Assembly: GCF_040412425.1 (NCBI RefSeq)
Contig: NC_089741.1
Location: 38,910,538 to 38,974,537, forward strand
Reading direction: 5' to 3'
From: Macrobrachium rosenbergii
Taxonomy: Eukaryota; Arthropoda; Malacostraca; Decapoda; Palaemonidae
Length of the DNA: 64,000 nucleotides
The notes beneath the pieces were generated by a model. The model saw only the letters and a list, made by a program, of their open reading frames with translations. It was not told the DNA's origin and ran no database searches. The translations under genes were made by a program, and so were the position numbers. Of the stretch, positions 32,701-47,600 are shown piece by piece (within the stretch, counting starts at the first letter, position 1; the number at the start of each line of letters is the position of its first letter).

Positions 32701-33446
32701 TGCTGTTCTAACATCATCTTCAAAATAATAAGTGATGAAACAGCATCCCATCAATCAGTTCTAGGTCATGAAAAACTGATAATTATTATTATTCAGAAGA
32801 TGAACCCTATTCATAAGGAACAAGCCCACAGGGGCCACTGACTTGAGATCTGAGCTTCCATAAAATAAGATGTTCATCTGAAAGAAGCAACAGAAGATAG
32901 CATCCAATACAGAAAGAAGAGACCAGTTATTAGAAAAGAATTTTTTCTTTTTAAAGAGGCAGCAGTTGACTTGGTATTCTTAAATCTAAAATAATCCAGT
33001 TCTTACGCATGGGAGCTGTTAATTCATACGAACTATGTTGAAAAGAAACAGAAAGGAACAAGCTCATCAAGTGAAAAATGAATGCTACAAAGATATACTT
33101 CAGAGTGACTTTCATTACTGTATGACCAAGACCTAGAATGTCTTTCCTACTTATGTTTTTCCTGACACTTATCATAATCTTCAGTCTTTCAAGGGATGCG
33201 TCTACAGCTCGCCACTTCTTTTTCCTATTTCTAATAACTTTTTTGAAAATAATAATAAGCTGTGCATTCCATCAGCCCTTACTATGAATTAGAAAGAAAA
33301 GGAGTTTTCCATGAACACAACTTCCAAGAAACGGAATTCCAACTAACCTCTTCAAATTCACCAAAGTCAATTTCCACTGGTTCTAGTTCATTCTCATCGC
33401 CATTTTCAAAATTATGGGGAGACCTTGGAGGCGTATTTTTCTTCAT
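26761..33446 (-). CDS. AAMP: AAMP, angio-associated migratory cell protein (WD40 repeat), 434 aa
   Basis: Nine coding exons on the minus strand: 33446-33348 (ATG at 33446), 32627-32522, 31943-31822, 30612-30481, 30190-30046, 29821-29622, 29476-29228, 27650-27469 and 26830-26761. All phases agree and the total of 434 residues equals human AAMP. An acidic N-terminus precedes WD blades bearing ATGGEDDFAYVW, HDSHFLATGDMSGYIQVW, GTMEGDMWMW, LPDGKRAVAGYDDGSVRVFD, SGSSDCTAKLF, VIIWD and VRAYDARSG. These match AAMP blade by blade. AAMP is a cytosolic WD40 propeller; its yeast relative Sqt1 chaperones ribosomal protein uL16, while vertebrate AAMP is linked to cell migration. A run of nine aspartates at about residues 298-306 is encoded by (GAT)n at 29338-29366. 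A short noncoding exon part reaches 33462. Confidence 0.95.
27733..28101. mobile_element. MITE-like TIR element, GTTTACGACG family, copy 1
   Basis: Termini TTACAGGCAGTCCCCGGTTT and its complement AAACCGGGGACTGCCTTT form an inverted repeat of nearly 30 bp. The inside has repeated GGTTTACGACG motifs and a central segment that recurs in reverse orientation at 53352-53721. It lies in the AAMP intron just 5' (minus sense) of the exon at 27650-27469. Confidence 0.85.
31008..31290 (+). mobile_element. tRNA-derived SINE, copy 1
   Basis: The head contains an A-box-like TGGGCGAGTCGGTAGAGC and a B-box GAGTTCAAGTCTCC, about 45 bases apart as in a tRNA promoter. The body continues with ATTTCTGGTGATAGAAATTC, TGTGGTTCGGATTCCACAAT and TTAGCCACGTAAAATAAGTC. 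The 3' end is AACTAGGGTATACTTAAC. It lies in an AAMP intron. It is a retroposed SINE rather than a functional tRNA gene. Confidence 0.8.
31307..31592 (-). mobile_element. tRNA-derived SINE, copy 2 (inverted)
   Basis: This is a reverse-orientation copy of the neighbouring SINE. On the minus strand the head has a GGATGGGTTGATATC A-box-like region and a B-box GCGTTCGATTCTCTGGCC. The body and 3' end match copy 1. The two 3' ends face each other with about 16 bases between them, making a large imperfect palindrome inside the AAMP intron. Confidence 0.8.
32266..32326. repeat. Short tandem duplication
   Basis: The phrase GACATCTATATCAGCCTCAA is present twice in tandem in an AAMP intron, with a period of about 31 bases. 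Confidence 0.75.
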
Positions 33447-34254
33447 TTTGCAGGGCGCCTTCCTGTGAATAGGATTCCATTAATTTCACATATGGAACAA
33501 GAATAAAATCCAGATGTAATAAGCCCTAGACTGGTGGCTGAAGTCATAATTTGAGATGCCATTAAAATTTAAAGATACAAAATAAAGAGTAAAAGGATTA
33601 ATGTAAGCAACAACTTTTGTGGGATTCACACTTTACCCTTTGATAGTCAGTTGCACTATATGTATTAATGTGAATTTCAGTGAAAATATGAATTATGAGA
33701 ATTATCCAATAATATAATAATAATAAATGCCTAAAATAAAGTAAGAAGCTGGGAAATACACAGTTTGTGTATGGTGGGGAGTTAAATTGTCAGAACTTAC
33801 CAATAGGTCTAGGCTACCGGCTGATGGCATAACCTGCTTAAGCTAGTCCCTACTAAGCTAGACTATGCAGGATAGCTTTCCTAGACCCAATGGGGGAGTG
33901 GGGGCAAGCCTCTGTGCAAATTAAGAAAGTGGCACCCTATAAAAGGTTAGGGTGCAACCCTGTATTTTACCTCACGACTTCGACTACGGCATTCTAGGTC
34001 AGGTTAGGTAAGAGGTCGTTCAGAGAAAAAGCTTCCCCCCCAAAAGGTAAGGCCGCAGCAACCTAGCTTAGTTAGGTTAGAATGTATCCACATAAATGTC
34101 CTTGCTGCATTTCAGGATATTTCTACAGAAAAGCTCTGCAGGGTGTCATGTGAAGTACCACCTTCCCCTCAGGGATGAATGGATAGAGGGTAAATGTCTC
34201 AAATTATCTCGGTATAGGCTATTCCTCCAATTAGCTCGCCTGTACTGCAGTATA

Positions 34255-34558
34255 TACAGTGGAACCTCACCTATTTGTGGTTCTGGATTCGCATCTTCAC
34301 CTATTTATGGATTTCTCTGTGGAACATACATATACACTATTCGTGGAAAATCTGCCTATTCGAGGTATTTATCATAGAGAAATATAAAAAAATTACTGTA
34401 TTTTCATATAATTTTCATGACTAAATGCACTTGTTGTGATAAAACTATTATAATATTCAGGTGTAAGCATTTTTGGAGGGTTTTTAGGTGTTTCAAATTA
34501 TCAAAATGAGCAGTTTAGTGGTACGCATCACCCGTGAATACCGGAAGTTGACGGTACA
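34255..34558. mobile_element. MITE-like element, ACAGTGAACC family, copy 1
   Basis: It starts TACAGTGGAACCTC and contains GATAAAACTATTATAATATT and GTAAGCATTTTTGGAGGGTT. These match, in reverse complement, the element at 35882-36235. The right terminus is diverged and placed approximately. Confidence 0.65.
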
Positions 34559-34947
34559 CCCTTTCTTATATTGTTCGTAGTGGATGCAGAGTAAGGAGAC
34601 AGGGGTAAGCGTGAGAAATCCGACCATGAAAACAGGCCAAACCTAATCTTTCCCAGAATGACGTTTCCTGGTCTAACTAGACCCTACCTTCCTAACCCGA
34701 CTTAGGGCATTGTGTCCTGACCTGGCCGAGGGAGTTTTGCCCCCACCTGGCTGGCCCCAAGTAACACTTGACATTAAACACATGGAATGTCCTGGGTTTC
34801 CCTTTGTGGTAGTAGGTTCAAATTATCAGCGCCTAGGCCTACTCCTGTCTCCCTGCTCTCCATCGGCCTACTACCCTATTGTTCGGTCAAAAAATTCTTT
34901 TTAATATACTGCATTGTAGCCTATCTCCATAAAGAGTTCCTGGCAAA

Positions 34948-35112
34948 AGTTCGTTTCTGGTCTGAACTCCAATTCCACGTGAGGGCTGGTACTAAACACG
35001 GCAAAGCAGTGATTCATCTACACTGTTTCGCCGTGCTTAGTACTAGCCCCTGGGGGGTCAAATGTATTTTGCCTTGTTTAGTACTAGGCCCTGGGGGATC
35101 AAATGTCCCTTC
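34948..35112. repeat. GGGGCTAGTACTAAAC module repeat
   Basis: It carries the phrases TCTGAACTCCAATTCCAC, GTACTAAACACGGC, CTTAGTACTAGCCCCTGG and TTTGCCTTGTTTAGTACTAG. These correspond in opposite orientation to the inside of the TIR element at 19306-19648, so both derive from one dispersed family. Confidence 0.65.
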
Positions 35113-35799
35113 AAACGTCCATAAATGCATTTCGCAAAATGAAACTTAGAAAAAATCCTCATTTATTTACATATATTTTATTTTCTATTGTGATAAATAT
35201 TAGTTTGCAAGAATTAGTCTGTGTATATAGAATAGTTTTTCATTCTTTTATGTAGAATATTTTACTTTTTATTTTTTATGAAGATTTGAAAGATTAAATA
35301 AAAAATCGAGTAGGGATGTTCGGACCAGAAATAAACATTGCGCTCTTTTTTTGAATTGTCCACTTTTATACTTAGCGAAATTCATTGGCAACTAGAATAC
35401 TAGGCCTATGCTGTTGTTAACAGGCCTATGCATGAATGATGTATTTTTCTGCACGATTGGGCCTATGTTGTATTTCATGCATTTCCTACCTTTCTGAATG
35501 GTACATTTATGATATGTTTATAATTTTCCCAAACAAAATACAGTTTCTTACTGGGGTCCAAGATGGTGAACACTAGCAGATCCGGGGAACCTGGGCACGT
35601 GTGCCCCATGAAAAATAATGACAAAACAATATTATTGAAGATTTCAATAATAACATAAATGAGAAATATCAAAATGGGAAAAATGGGAAAAAATTAAAAA
35701 TCTATTATAGAAATAATAAAATTAAGAAAATTTTATATGTATGTAGGCTTACATTAGTATACATATGTGTGTATGTATATGTATGTATGTATATTAAAC

Positions 35800-36616
<817 letters not shown>

Positions 36617-38623
36617 TGGATCCACTAGAGATCGGGAAACCCACAGGCCTAATGGCTATACCGGTAGAAATTGCATCAACCTCAAAATACGCCTAAAATA
36701 CTGGAAAAAAAAATACGACGCTCTCAAGGCTGATCGGCCAGAAATAGATCCCACATAATTAAAAGTATTATATTAATTTTTCACTAAAGTTTAACCACAA
36801 ACTTGAATTTTTAAGCACTGAAAACTAAATAGATACGAAGGTAACCAGTGAAAGTGGTCGGATCTCTGTCTGATCAACGATCTGGCGGACCTTCATATGC
36901 CTATCCTGAGCTCTAACGGTAAAATAACGCCATATCTTAAGCCTATTCCATATCCACCTGCAATTCATTCATTTCCTAAGCCATTTTTTAAAGTACTGGC
37001 GTCACAAATTACTATTATATTACAATACAAAATTTTGACAATGTTTTCACCCTATTTGTTGACGTTTCTCCAGGTCTCAACGTGATTGGGAAAAGGATTA
37101 GTAGTAGTAATAGGGATTCGTTTTTAGTCTTACCCCTTGTAACGGCTCCGCATTGTCGTTTATTTTCTTGGTTCTGGAAGTTTCCTGCTTGTAATTTATC
37201 TCTTCGCGATTCTCTCTCTTTTTTATTTTAAAGTAAAATATCATTTAACTATTATTTCCCTTGTATGTCTAATATTTTTATTGTTTCACTGCAGAAAGGA
37301 AAAACACGCAATATTGTTGGACTACAGAGCAGTTGGCAATCACGCCTCTGTGACATTTTATACCTCCCAGCACCTCTAAAAGCGTCCGAAAACGTCACTT
37401 TAAGTTGTTATTCTTCCGTCCCAGGGAAGATTAAAGAGATGAGAAATTTTGGCAAATACTTTTCACATTCAATTATATAGAAGAGAAATTTTGGTAATTA
37501 ATTTTCACATTCGGTGCCTCGAAATTTCAATTTTCTTTCGTGGATCCGTGATACACCTTTTATCCTTTCTCCCGTTCCTTGACTTCTTTTGTATTCAATT
37601 ACTTCAGTGCTAGATGTGGCAACAGACATATATTACAGTAATGATAGCTTTCATTACCACAGGTTATACAGTACTGTACTCCATACTGTGCTTATTCATT
37701 AATTATCAGCTGGTTTCTCTAACTTATAGTGATGTATATTACATATTGTTTCTGTCTATTCATAATATAATGTTTACCACTGCAGATTGCAGCTTTATAG
37801 AACAGCATTTGCTAGTTACCCGTTAACTATATGAACATATGAACTGTTCCACTGCAAGAAATCTCATCTACATTTGCTTGTGGTATTGTTCATGCACAAC
37901 AATAATCCAGTCTTGATTGTGGCCGCTATCTACTCTCTCCCTTCAGCTCGATAACCATTTTTTTCAGTAACTAACTTCCTAATCTGAGCATATTTAAGGT
38001 GTCCATTTGTTCAACTTACTTATCACTCTTAGATGGCTTCCCCATAACCTACAAGACAAAGTGCTGGAACCTATGAGGCCACTCAGGGATGCAGAGTACA
38101 GTGGCAGTTTTCAAAGCTTTGGAATTCTGTCTTTGCAGGTTCATAACTTAAAGGATGGTCTACAATTTACTTTTTTGTTAAATCTTACCCTTCGTCTTTC
38201 CTTTCATTTTCCTGGCCTTCAAGTTGGGAAAAAAAAATTCTGGTATCCCTGTGTCCATCCTTATTGCATTCTGCTCTATTCCCTGCGTTTCAGAGCTCCT
38301 CCTGATAGCATTTATTTGCTGTGATTTTCTCCTTGCTTTTTATTATATTTTAATAATTATCGACTGTTTCTCTTTTCTCATAAAAGCTCATTTCCTGATC
38401 ATGTACTGCAATGGCTTCAACAGTTGTTTATCTGTGCTTAAATTTATCATTCAATACTTAGTCTCATATAACAGATGTACTGTTTTCCCGGAGTGAGATT
38501 CTTTTTCCATATAAGTAAAGCTGTAGTCTGACAATGCATTACCATACAAGCATCATGTCCAGAATGGATTAAGTATTAAAAAGAGAGAGAAGAAAATTAA
38601 CACAAAATGTATAAAAATTCCTT

Positions 38624-38629
38624 TTTATT
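38624..38629 (-). terminator. CEP131: CEP131 polyadenylation signal
   Basis: AATAAA on the minus strand (TTTATT on plus) lies 54 bases after the CEP131 stop codon (38685-38683). It supports the 24-base last coding exon as a genuine terminal exon. Confidence 0.6.
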
Positions 38630-38682
38630 AAACTCATCTAATAAATTTTGGACCCAATTACAAACCTGCCACAGCACAGAAT

Positions 38683-41600
38683 TTAGTCTCCTGGTGGCTG
38701 GAACATCTGAAAAAAAAAAAAAGGATGAAAATGTTTTCACATTCAACACAAAAAACTAAAGAATAAAACTCTTATCTCATGAAAATATTTGGGACTGCAC
38801 TATAAATTTCCATTCCAAGTACAGGTACATCTATAATGTAAGTAAATTATTAAAACAATATCGATTTTAAGAACTTACATGTTGGAGTTCACACAGTTCG
38901 ATATCCTGTGTATGAAGACGAGCTCTGAGATATACGATTTCCTCCTCCTTTTGAGCCAGTATGGATTTCATTTCAAGATAACGACTTCTTGCCTCTCGTT
39001 CGCTTGTTTCCAGTTCATTCAGCTCAAGCTCATATCTCTCTCTCAAGTTTCTACAAGAATATGGAAAGTGACATCGGTTAATTGCTAAGCAGGGCAATGA
39101 AAATTCAACCAAAAAAGATCTAATCTATTCTGCATCATTAATATTATCATTATTATTAGGTAGATTAAACGCACCACTGAATTATAATTCTCAACTGTCA
39201 TATTGCTAGCAAATGAGATCTATGCACTACACAGTAAACAGTAGAGAGCATCTAACGTTTACAGTTCCTTGAATCATAATCAATAACCTTGATAAATCTA
39301 TTATCACAAATAAACAATCAGCTGTTTACAGCATTTTGATGGCCACTATAAGCAAAGTATTTGTGGAAGAGCAGACTAATATCTGACTATACAGCTAGCC
39401 ATTAAACTTGAATCATGACTTTGTCTTCACTGTATCATCAATAATGTCATAAATATGCTTCCCATTATATTATGGAATACCAAATTTGCCACAAAAACTA
39501 ACGTCTCTATACATCTAACTATACTGTTGACATCTTTTAGGGAACATGTCAATGCAATGAATTAATAACAACTTTAACAGTCAGAAAAGGACAGCTTACT
39601 TTATCTTGGATTCGTAATTCTTGTGCTCCTCTTCCTCTCTGGTAGTAGTCTCTTGCTTGATCTCTTTTATGACTCGTTCGATCTCTTTATCTCGCTGCCT
39701 CTTCAATCTTTCTCTCAGCTCTTTTTCAGACTGAACGCGTGCTTCGTTGTGTTCCTTCATGAAGACGGCTCGCCATTCACTGCGACTATGCTCATCTTCC
39801 CGACGTATGGAAATGAGTTCCTCCTGAGTAAAAGACCTTCCATTGTAAGTTACTTCATTTCAAGTAAAATCTGGCAACTGACGATTTTCAAGGTAAAGGT
39901 CTACTTCAGTTTTCATTAGCTCTATTGTAGTAGCCATGAGTTCTAAATAAGTTTCCCTCCATCAAAATGCAAGTCTATCTCTCCCATTAACCTTAGAACA
40001 AACTTTCTGTTCACCTATTTTTTTCCTTTTTCTGCAGGCATAGACTAATAAGGGCATTTAGTTCCTTATCACAATGATGCTTAAATAAAATTTAAGAAAT
40101 ACATAAAAAACAAAATTCATTTGGACATTTTATAAAATCCTCTCAACAATAAGGATGAATGGTACCAAACTTAAAGAGAAAATCTCAGGTCTTTTACACT
40201 GAAACCACATACCAATCAAATTACCAAATTATCTGTTATGCCCTTTCTTTTAGGGTGTTAAACAAAAATATGATTCCCAGCTATGGTTCAAATTCAAGCT
40301 GAGAATAATTATTAATACAGTTGCAAAGTATATACCTAGGTATTTATACAGTTGCAAAGCATATACCTAGGTAGCAACCTCCAAAAAGTACTTACCTCAT
40401 GTTTGCGAGTTTGGCCCCTAAGCTTTTCTTGTAGCTGCTCAAGTATTTGATCCTTTTCCTTAGTGACCTCTTTGATAGCCACACTATGATCGGCACGCAA
40501 CTTCTCTTCGTTATGGTGTCGTTCTTCAATCAAGGCCTTTATATCTTGTTCGTGCTGCTTGCGAAGAACCTCCATCCTACTCAGGCAATGCTGTTCACAT
40601 TGTCGAATTTCTAATTCTAATCTGTACAGAAAAAACGACAACTCAAAATCCCTTTGTGGTACCTTTGTTATTCTGTCTAAAATGACTTGGCGTTAGCTAA
40701 GATTAGAGCTACCTATACACAACCACAATCTAGAGTAATCCTCTCCAGTGTGTATTCGACTGTTGTATTGTGTATTGCATATCATATCATATATCCATAG
40801 TATTCATGTATGTAAACATATTTTGAAATTCAGGACAACATACATAATCCTGAACAATGTTTCCGATTGCTAATACCAACTGAAAACATAACATATTATT
40901 CCTCAAGATCAAATTAAATCTATGCACATAAAAAACAGGTAGAGTATATTATAATTCACAAAATATGATTTCTGGGTAGTTAACTGAGTGCTAATTCTTA
41001 CACAAAAATTAAGTTAACCCTGATTACCTTAACAGTCCAGAAACTCAGACCTGAACCTAAATACCTTTGTTGCTCTCGTTCTCTTTCCCTTTTACAAAAC
41101 TCTTCTTTTTCTTCTTCAAACTTCTTCTTCAGTTCATCTTCTTGACTCCGCATCTGGTTCATGAATTTCTCCTCGGCTTCTTTCATAAGGTCCCAGTGCT
41201 GTGCTTTGAGTTGACTGACTTCATCCCGATGCTTGGCATTTAGGTCTTTCATTTTACTTTCTAAACCTCGGTACGTCGATTCCTAAATGCGGTACAATAA
41301 AAGGGGAATGAATGGGCCAAAAGACTGGTCATGGACATTAGTTAAAATAATTCTGAATACCTACATGGGATATGATAGCAAAGCCACCTATCCTGACGGA
41401 AATGATCTGTCATTATACAGTCGTCAAAAGAATTTACCAGAATACAAATAAAAATGAATGCTAATACATAATAACATAAGGGAAACTTAAGATCTAATCA
41501 CTAATTGAAATAAAGATGAATATATAACAAAGGAAGAATAAAATCAATGCAAATGCAGCAATGATTAAGTTCTTCTCATTGTCTACAATACAAATTTCAA

Positions 41601-44600
41601 AAGACCATACTACCAACAGCAGACACATTTTCTTTCACCATTAAGTCTGCTAGGCAATCTTTGACAGTACAGTACCTACTATTCTAACATCTTCAGATTA
41701 AAAAATAAGAAATGATGAGACAAACTAATAACTGTACACAGTACGAGATGCTTTACCAGACAGCGCACCTGAGGCATATCCTGGACCCACATCCTAGTTC
41801 ATAGGATAAACATCTAACAGTAAAGCATCCCTAACCTTGGATTAAACAGATGATATGCTCTGCTTTTAAAGGGATGATGGTTTTAGCATAGACTATAGAT
41901 ACTAACTACCAGCTCTTGTCCATCAGTGACCCCTCTTATAATGTATTTATTTTTTAGCTTCTACTTTCATCCTGGAAACACTACAAGGTAAAGAGTGCAG
42001 TACCTCAGTGGAGGTAAAATAATGCTCCAAAAAATGACAGTATTTTAAGAATAAATTCACCGACTATCAGTAACTTCTGAATTTGGACACCATTTCTAGT
42101 CAAAATAATCAATGTTTGTGGAAAAAAATACAAGAAACAGTTAGATATAAGCAACAGATCTCACCTTGATAGATTTTGTCTTCTGCTGAACCCACTTCTC
42201 TCTTTTGTCCTGTTCTGCTGTCATAATTCTTTCTTTTAAACTCTTCAACTCCTGGCTGTGCCTCTCTTCAGCTAGTTTTAACTGAAAATGTAACCCATTT
42301 AAATTTTTAAAAAATCAGTATCTTGAGTTGATAAAAATGAATATAGCATGAATATTGCTGAAAGTATAACTGTGTTATACAATACAACTTCAAAGCTTTA
42401 GACTAATATGAAGGGGGTAGGGGGAAGTGCCAAGATCTTTGCTAAATTTTATATTAGGCAGCCTATCGCATAATCAAAAGACAAAACATTATAATTTACA
42501 ACAGAAAGCCTACAATATGATCATAAGACACTATTTTTTCATCTCCCAGTGAAGTTATTAACTAATATACCTATTAGAACTACATACAATTACGTTTTCA
42601 TTTAATTTTAATTGTACAAATTTACTTTATATAAGTCATTTAAGTCTAAACATGGAGTCTTATTATACTTGTCTACCATCTGTGTTATACAGTACATAGA
42701 AATAACAAGAATACTGATACACACTGCATTTTTTATGGTAGGTTTACTACTATCATTATTAAACTCAATGGATCTAAAGACAGAATCTTTCAGATAGTTT
42801 TGTCATACGAATTTAACACTAAACAGAAGAATATTATATGTGTAACACACTGCAATATGGCCAAGAACCCACCACACAGATCTTGCAATATACATCAAAT
42901 ATAAATACAGCACTCAGTCATGATTTCCCTCATTGATTTTACTGTGAACAGTTGACTCAAATTTAGAAACATGGGAGGACGACCTAGGAGAAATAAATGT
43001 CATCCTCAGAAAATTGACTTTATCAACACCAAGATAGTAAAGTTCAAAAGCATCATTTCCAACATGGTAAAGGAGGTTCATTTGTCACAACTTTTTTTCT
43101 CATAACCTACAAAAAAACTTAACTATGCATCAAGTTAATGCTGCATACTTGTTACCTTCATATTTACCTTATCAGTATGTTTCTTTTCTGCTATTCTAAA
43201 GCTCTTTTGCATTTCTTCACACTGTTCAGTCAACATTCTCTTGTCATCCAAAAGCTGAAATGATGGGTAAGCCATTAGATAATGCATAAAGGTACGCTAT
43301 TTAAATTCAAAATAAATCTCAACTCTAGGAAAATTAATAACCAACATTAGAATAAATATGGTATAGTACAACCAGTCTTCTATACTGTAGTTCTATAATC
43401 CTAGATTGGCATTAACAGTACCTTTCTTAGCATGATAGTAAGAATGACAAAAACTATGCTCTTCATCACAGGGTCTCTAAAATAGGGAACAAACTTTAAA
43501 ACTGCATAATTTATGTATAATTTACTTTGAAAATTCTGTTTAACATTTCCAACTAATACAGAATACCTTCTGATGCATTAGCAACTAACCACATACCGAG
43601 GATAAGGTGCACATAAATGAAAATGTGTTACACTTCACGGCCCATTACCCAATACAAGCAGTTCCCGGTTATCAGTGGGGGTTCCGTTCCCAACGGCGTA
43701 ATGATAACCAAAAATCGCCGATAACCGAAAATCTGCGATAACAGCACTTATTGGCACCGATAACCGGAGATCGGTGCCACTGTTAAGTGGGGATTGGTGC
43801 CGATAAGTGGAGTATGGCGCCGATAAGCGGGGATTGGCACATATCGGCACCGAAAATCCAGTTATTGTCGTCGCTAGACAAGTGCTGTAAAACCGGATCA
43901 CCGATGACCGAGACCACCAATAACCATGGACTGCTTGTATTGTGATCCTCACTGATGCTCAGGATACTATACAGTACTCGACAGCCCTTACCTTCCGAAT
44001 TAAATCTAAATTCTTCTGTATACGTGATTCAGACTCCTCTTGTTTCATACGGGCTTTTTCTTCACACTTGAAATGCAAGTCAGGTGCCTTCTTGGGATCA
44101 TCCTTTTTGCCTTCTTTAATACAAATATCTTCCAGCAATTTCTCTGCTTGTGCAACTTGTTGCAACAGATCATCCCTATAATCTGCAATACAATACAGAT
44201 TTTATGAAATTCTACTATGGAACTAATTATAACAGTCAAATTTATGAGGCGTTTACATATTTCCTTCAAAGTCAAACAGCATTCTGAATTTTACTGTTCC
44301 ACTACCATGTGGAAAAACATTTTATATATTTTTGTAAATTCCAAAAACTGATATTAGTTACTTCAGTAACAAAATTCTGTTAAGACTGATACAAGTAGCT
44401 GAAAGTTGTCCAAACAAAGGTTACATATTCAGGAAGCTATTTAATCTTGTTTAACACTTCCTTTCAAAATTACTAAACCTCTGCCATGAAAGCCTAATTA
44501 ACCTACCTAACTGACTCACTAAACATCTAAACAGGAGTCACTTCTAATGAAAGAGAACAACGAAAGATTTCTGTATTGCTTACTTTTGCCACACAGGATT

Positions 44601-47600
44601 TAACCACTGCATGCAGTTTTATTCATACTACCACTTTCAAGTTAAGTATACCCTAGTTTAACCAGACCACTGAGCTGATTAACAGCTCTCCTATGGCTGG
44701 CCTGAAGGACTAGATTTATTTTACGTGGCTAAGAACCAGCTGGTTACCTAGCAACGGGACCTACAGCTTATTGTGGAATCCAAACCACATGATAGCAAGA
44801 AATGAATTTCTATCATCAGAAATAAATTCCCCTAATTCTTCGTTGGCCGGTACCCACCCGTCCAATGAGGAATTACTACCACTTTCAGGAAGGTCTCAGT
44901 GAACTTACCAGTAAATTCTCCCTGGTGCCACCTCTCAGCCAGATCTTGAGTGAAAAGAAACACCTTTTCTACCAACACTTGTATAACCGGGAGAGTAGCT
45001 CCAACACATTCATCACTTGCACTGTCATCTGAAGATGACACTGACTTGTTGGAGATCTTGTTACTGGTTCTTAAAGGAAAATAAAGATATAATTTCTAAT
45101 TACAAGTAAGAACTGCATTAAACTAACATTTTCATTTATGGAAAGAGAAACCCACAAGATTGCTGGGCCTTGAACCAGCCTGACCACCTTCACATCTCTT
45201 GAAAAAGGGTCACAGTTAGGACCTGAAAGTACTCGAGATTCAAGTAATATGCAAATATTTACAAGTAAACAAGTTATCCACAGGAATCTTAAGGGTTTCT
45301 CTTTCCATCTTCAGAAGAAAACTGAAAGAAGATTTTGTTTGATTTTCATTTATCTCATTCTAAAAGGCCACGTGAAATATTTAAAACAGCATTAGTATCT
45401 TATACTACACAAACTAGAGCTTTCAATAATAAGGCAATACTGTATTGGCAATTTGTATGGTTGATAATGGGGCTGGTAAAACAGGAATTACCAATCATTT
45501 GCTAAGCATTCTAATCAAATGCTCAGCAGTTCAGTTAATAATCGAAGTCAATACATAAGAAAGATAATCTTCCACCTGGCAGGGTCCTGCTCAGTTTAGG
45601 GAATCAGTATGTTACTCAAATTCAAAGACTGACTTAAACTACACCTACCATCATTAAGACAGACAAAATACGAGATTTGTAAGGCCACTTGATATTATAA
45701 TGATGCACAGGTGTTCAGAACCTTTGTAATGATTTCAAGGCAAACTATGTCGAACCTTATAAGTTCTCTGCAAGGCTTGGACATTTACACCAATTGAACA
45801 CTCATTATGCTGTTTGGGATGCTGCTGTTTAACACCATATAATCTACAGTGAGAAGAACCCAAACTTCAAGAAGATGGAGAAACATCAGGGCCATAGCAT
45901 TCAGTACTGGATCCTACAATATTCATACATAGTTCCTATCCGGAACCCACTATGGAAAAAATCTTAATGGCCCTTAATCTCCTGTTGCTATAATAACCTC
46001 AGTCAATCTTCCACTACTGTTTCTTTGCTGAGTAACATGGAAAAAGTAAACTGTACATTGCTAAAGGTAAATGGTATATGAATTTTGGACTTTTGTACAG
46101 TACTATATATGATACCAAGCTAAATATAGTTAACTATCAGAATGGGAAAGTTTGGACTGATGAACAAACAACATATGATTTTACACACATACTACCATTA
46201 AAATTCTTACCTTTCAATAAAGCTTGTGGAGGCATTTACTTCCTGCACTGTTTCAAGATTAGAATCATTTGTGTTGCCATTAGTATTAATTCCCATGTCT
46301 TGAAAAGTTGGCGATGGTGGCCCTTGAAAATTGAGATCGCTACGAGTTATCACGCTTGCTTCTCTGCTCTCCTTCGTTTTGTTTTCTTCGTCCTCAATCA
46401 TCTTCAAGGCTTCTATTAAATCCCTAGATGGTTGAGATTTTGCACTCAGCTTTTCAACTGGGTAAAGACTTTTTATTGCAAATCCTGTAGCCAAACCAAG
46501 TCGATAAGTGGGAAGATTTGTTGTGCAAGAAAAATCTGTTCCACTGTAGGGTGATTTTTGTGTCAAGTTATTAGCGGCACTCAAATCTCTATTCACCAAT
46601 TCGGTTACCTGTTTACTGCCTAATGGTGATGATTTCTCACCATTATTTTCTGGGGCAGGAGAGCCTTCACCACTATCTTTATTCTGCTCTGATTTAAAGT
46701 TCACAAACATATCGTGTGAATCTAATGCATCCTCAATATCCCTAGGGGAGGATCTACTACTCTGGCTTGACTCTTCGATGATGTCCTCGAGAATGCATTC
46801 AGGCACATCTGATTTAGAAGGTACATTCTCCCCTTCTATCAAGTTCTCTCCTGCAACACACTCCTCATCCTCAACTGAAGCAGGTGAATAAGTATCTTCA
46901 TCATCACACCTCACTTCTGGGGAACAAATGCTACTGTCCAATTTCTCTCCGACATCCCCCACTAAAACTTCTGTGTCCCTTATGGAAAATGAACTGTTTA
47001 CAGCATCATTACAGCCAGTTTGAACGCCACTATCATGAACCAGAACAGCTCTGGCATGGTCATACTTCACGTTACTTTCACTAACAGAATTGTCTTCTCG
47101 ACTTGATAGCCTCAAAAGCAATTCATGATTCTGCTTAAGGAGCTGTTTCCATTCTGAGTCCCAGTGGTTTCCATGTGATTCCTCTTTAGTGTCTTTTGTT
47201 TGTTCCTGAGGCGAATGGTAGCTGGTGGCCATTAACTGTATTTTTCTACCAAGACTTATTACAGTGCACTCAGAGCCATCATTAGAAGTGGTATCCACGT
47301 CTCTTCTGACTAAATGGCTAGCAACGTTGCCCTGGTGCTGATGATATGAACTGTCGGTGTAAACATTAAAACTTAGGTCACCAGACTTTTTCATTAAATG
47401 CGGTCGAATGTTAAAGGAATTTTCACTTAATGGCTCTGAGTAATTATCGATAGTCTTGGTTCTTTTCTCCGTAAAATACGTACTGGTATATTTTTGCTGG
47501 CCACTGGAATCACCTTCTGAATTCTCCACTTCTCCCTGTGCCTTAACTTCTGATGATGTTACTGGATGCATCATTGTACTTGTTTCATGATCCATCCTCC

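Noticed and set aside
43635..43952. 105-residue open frame on the minus strand
   Set aside because: It lies almost entirely inside the GATAACC TIR element and has no coding signature.
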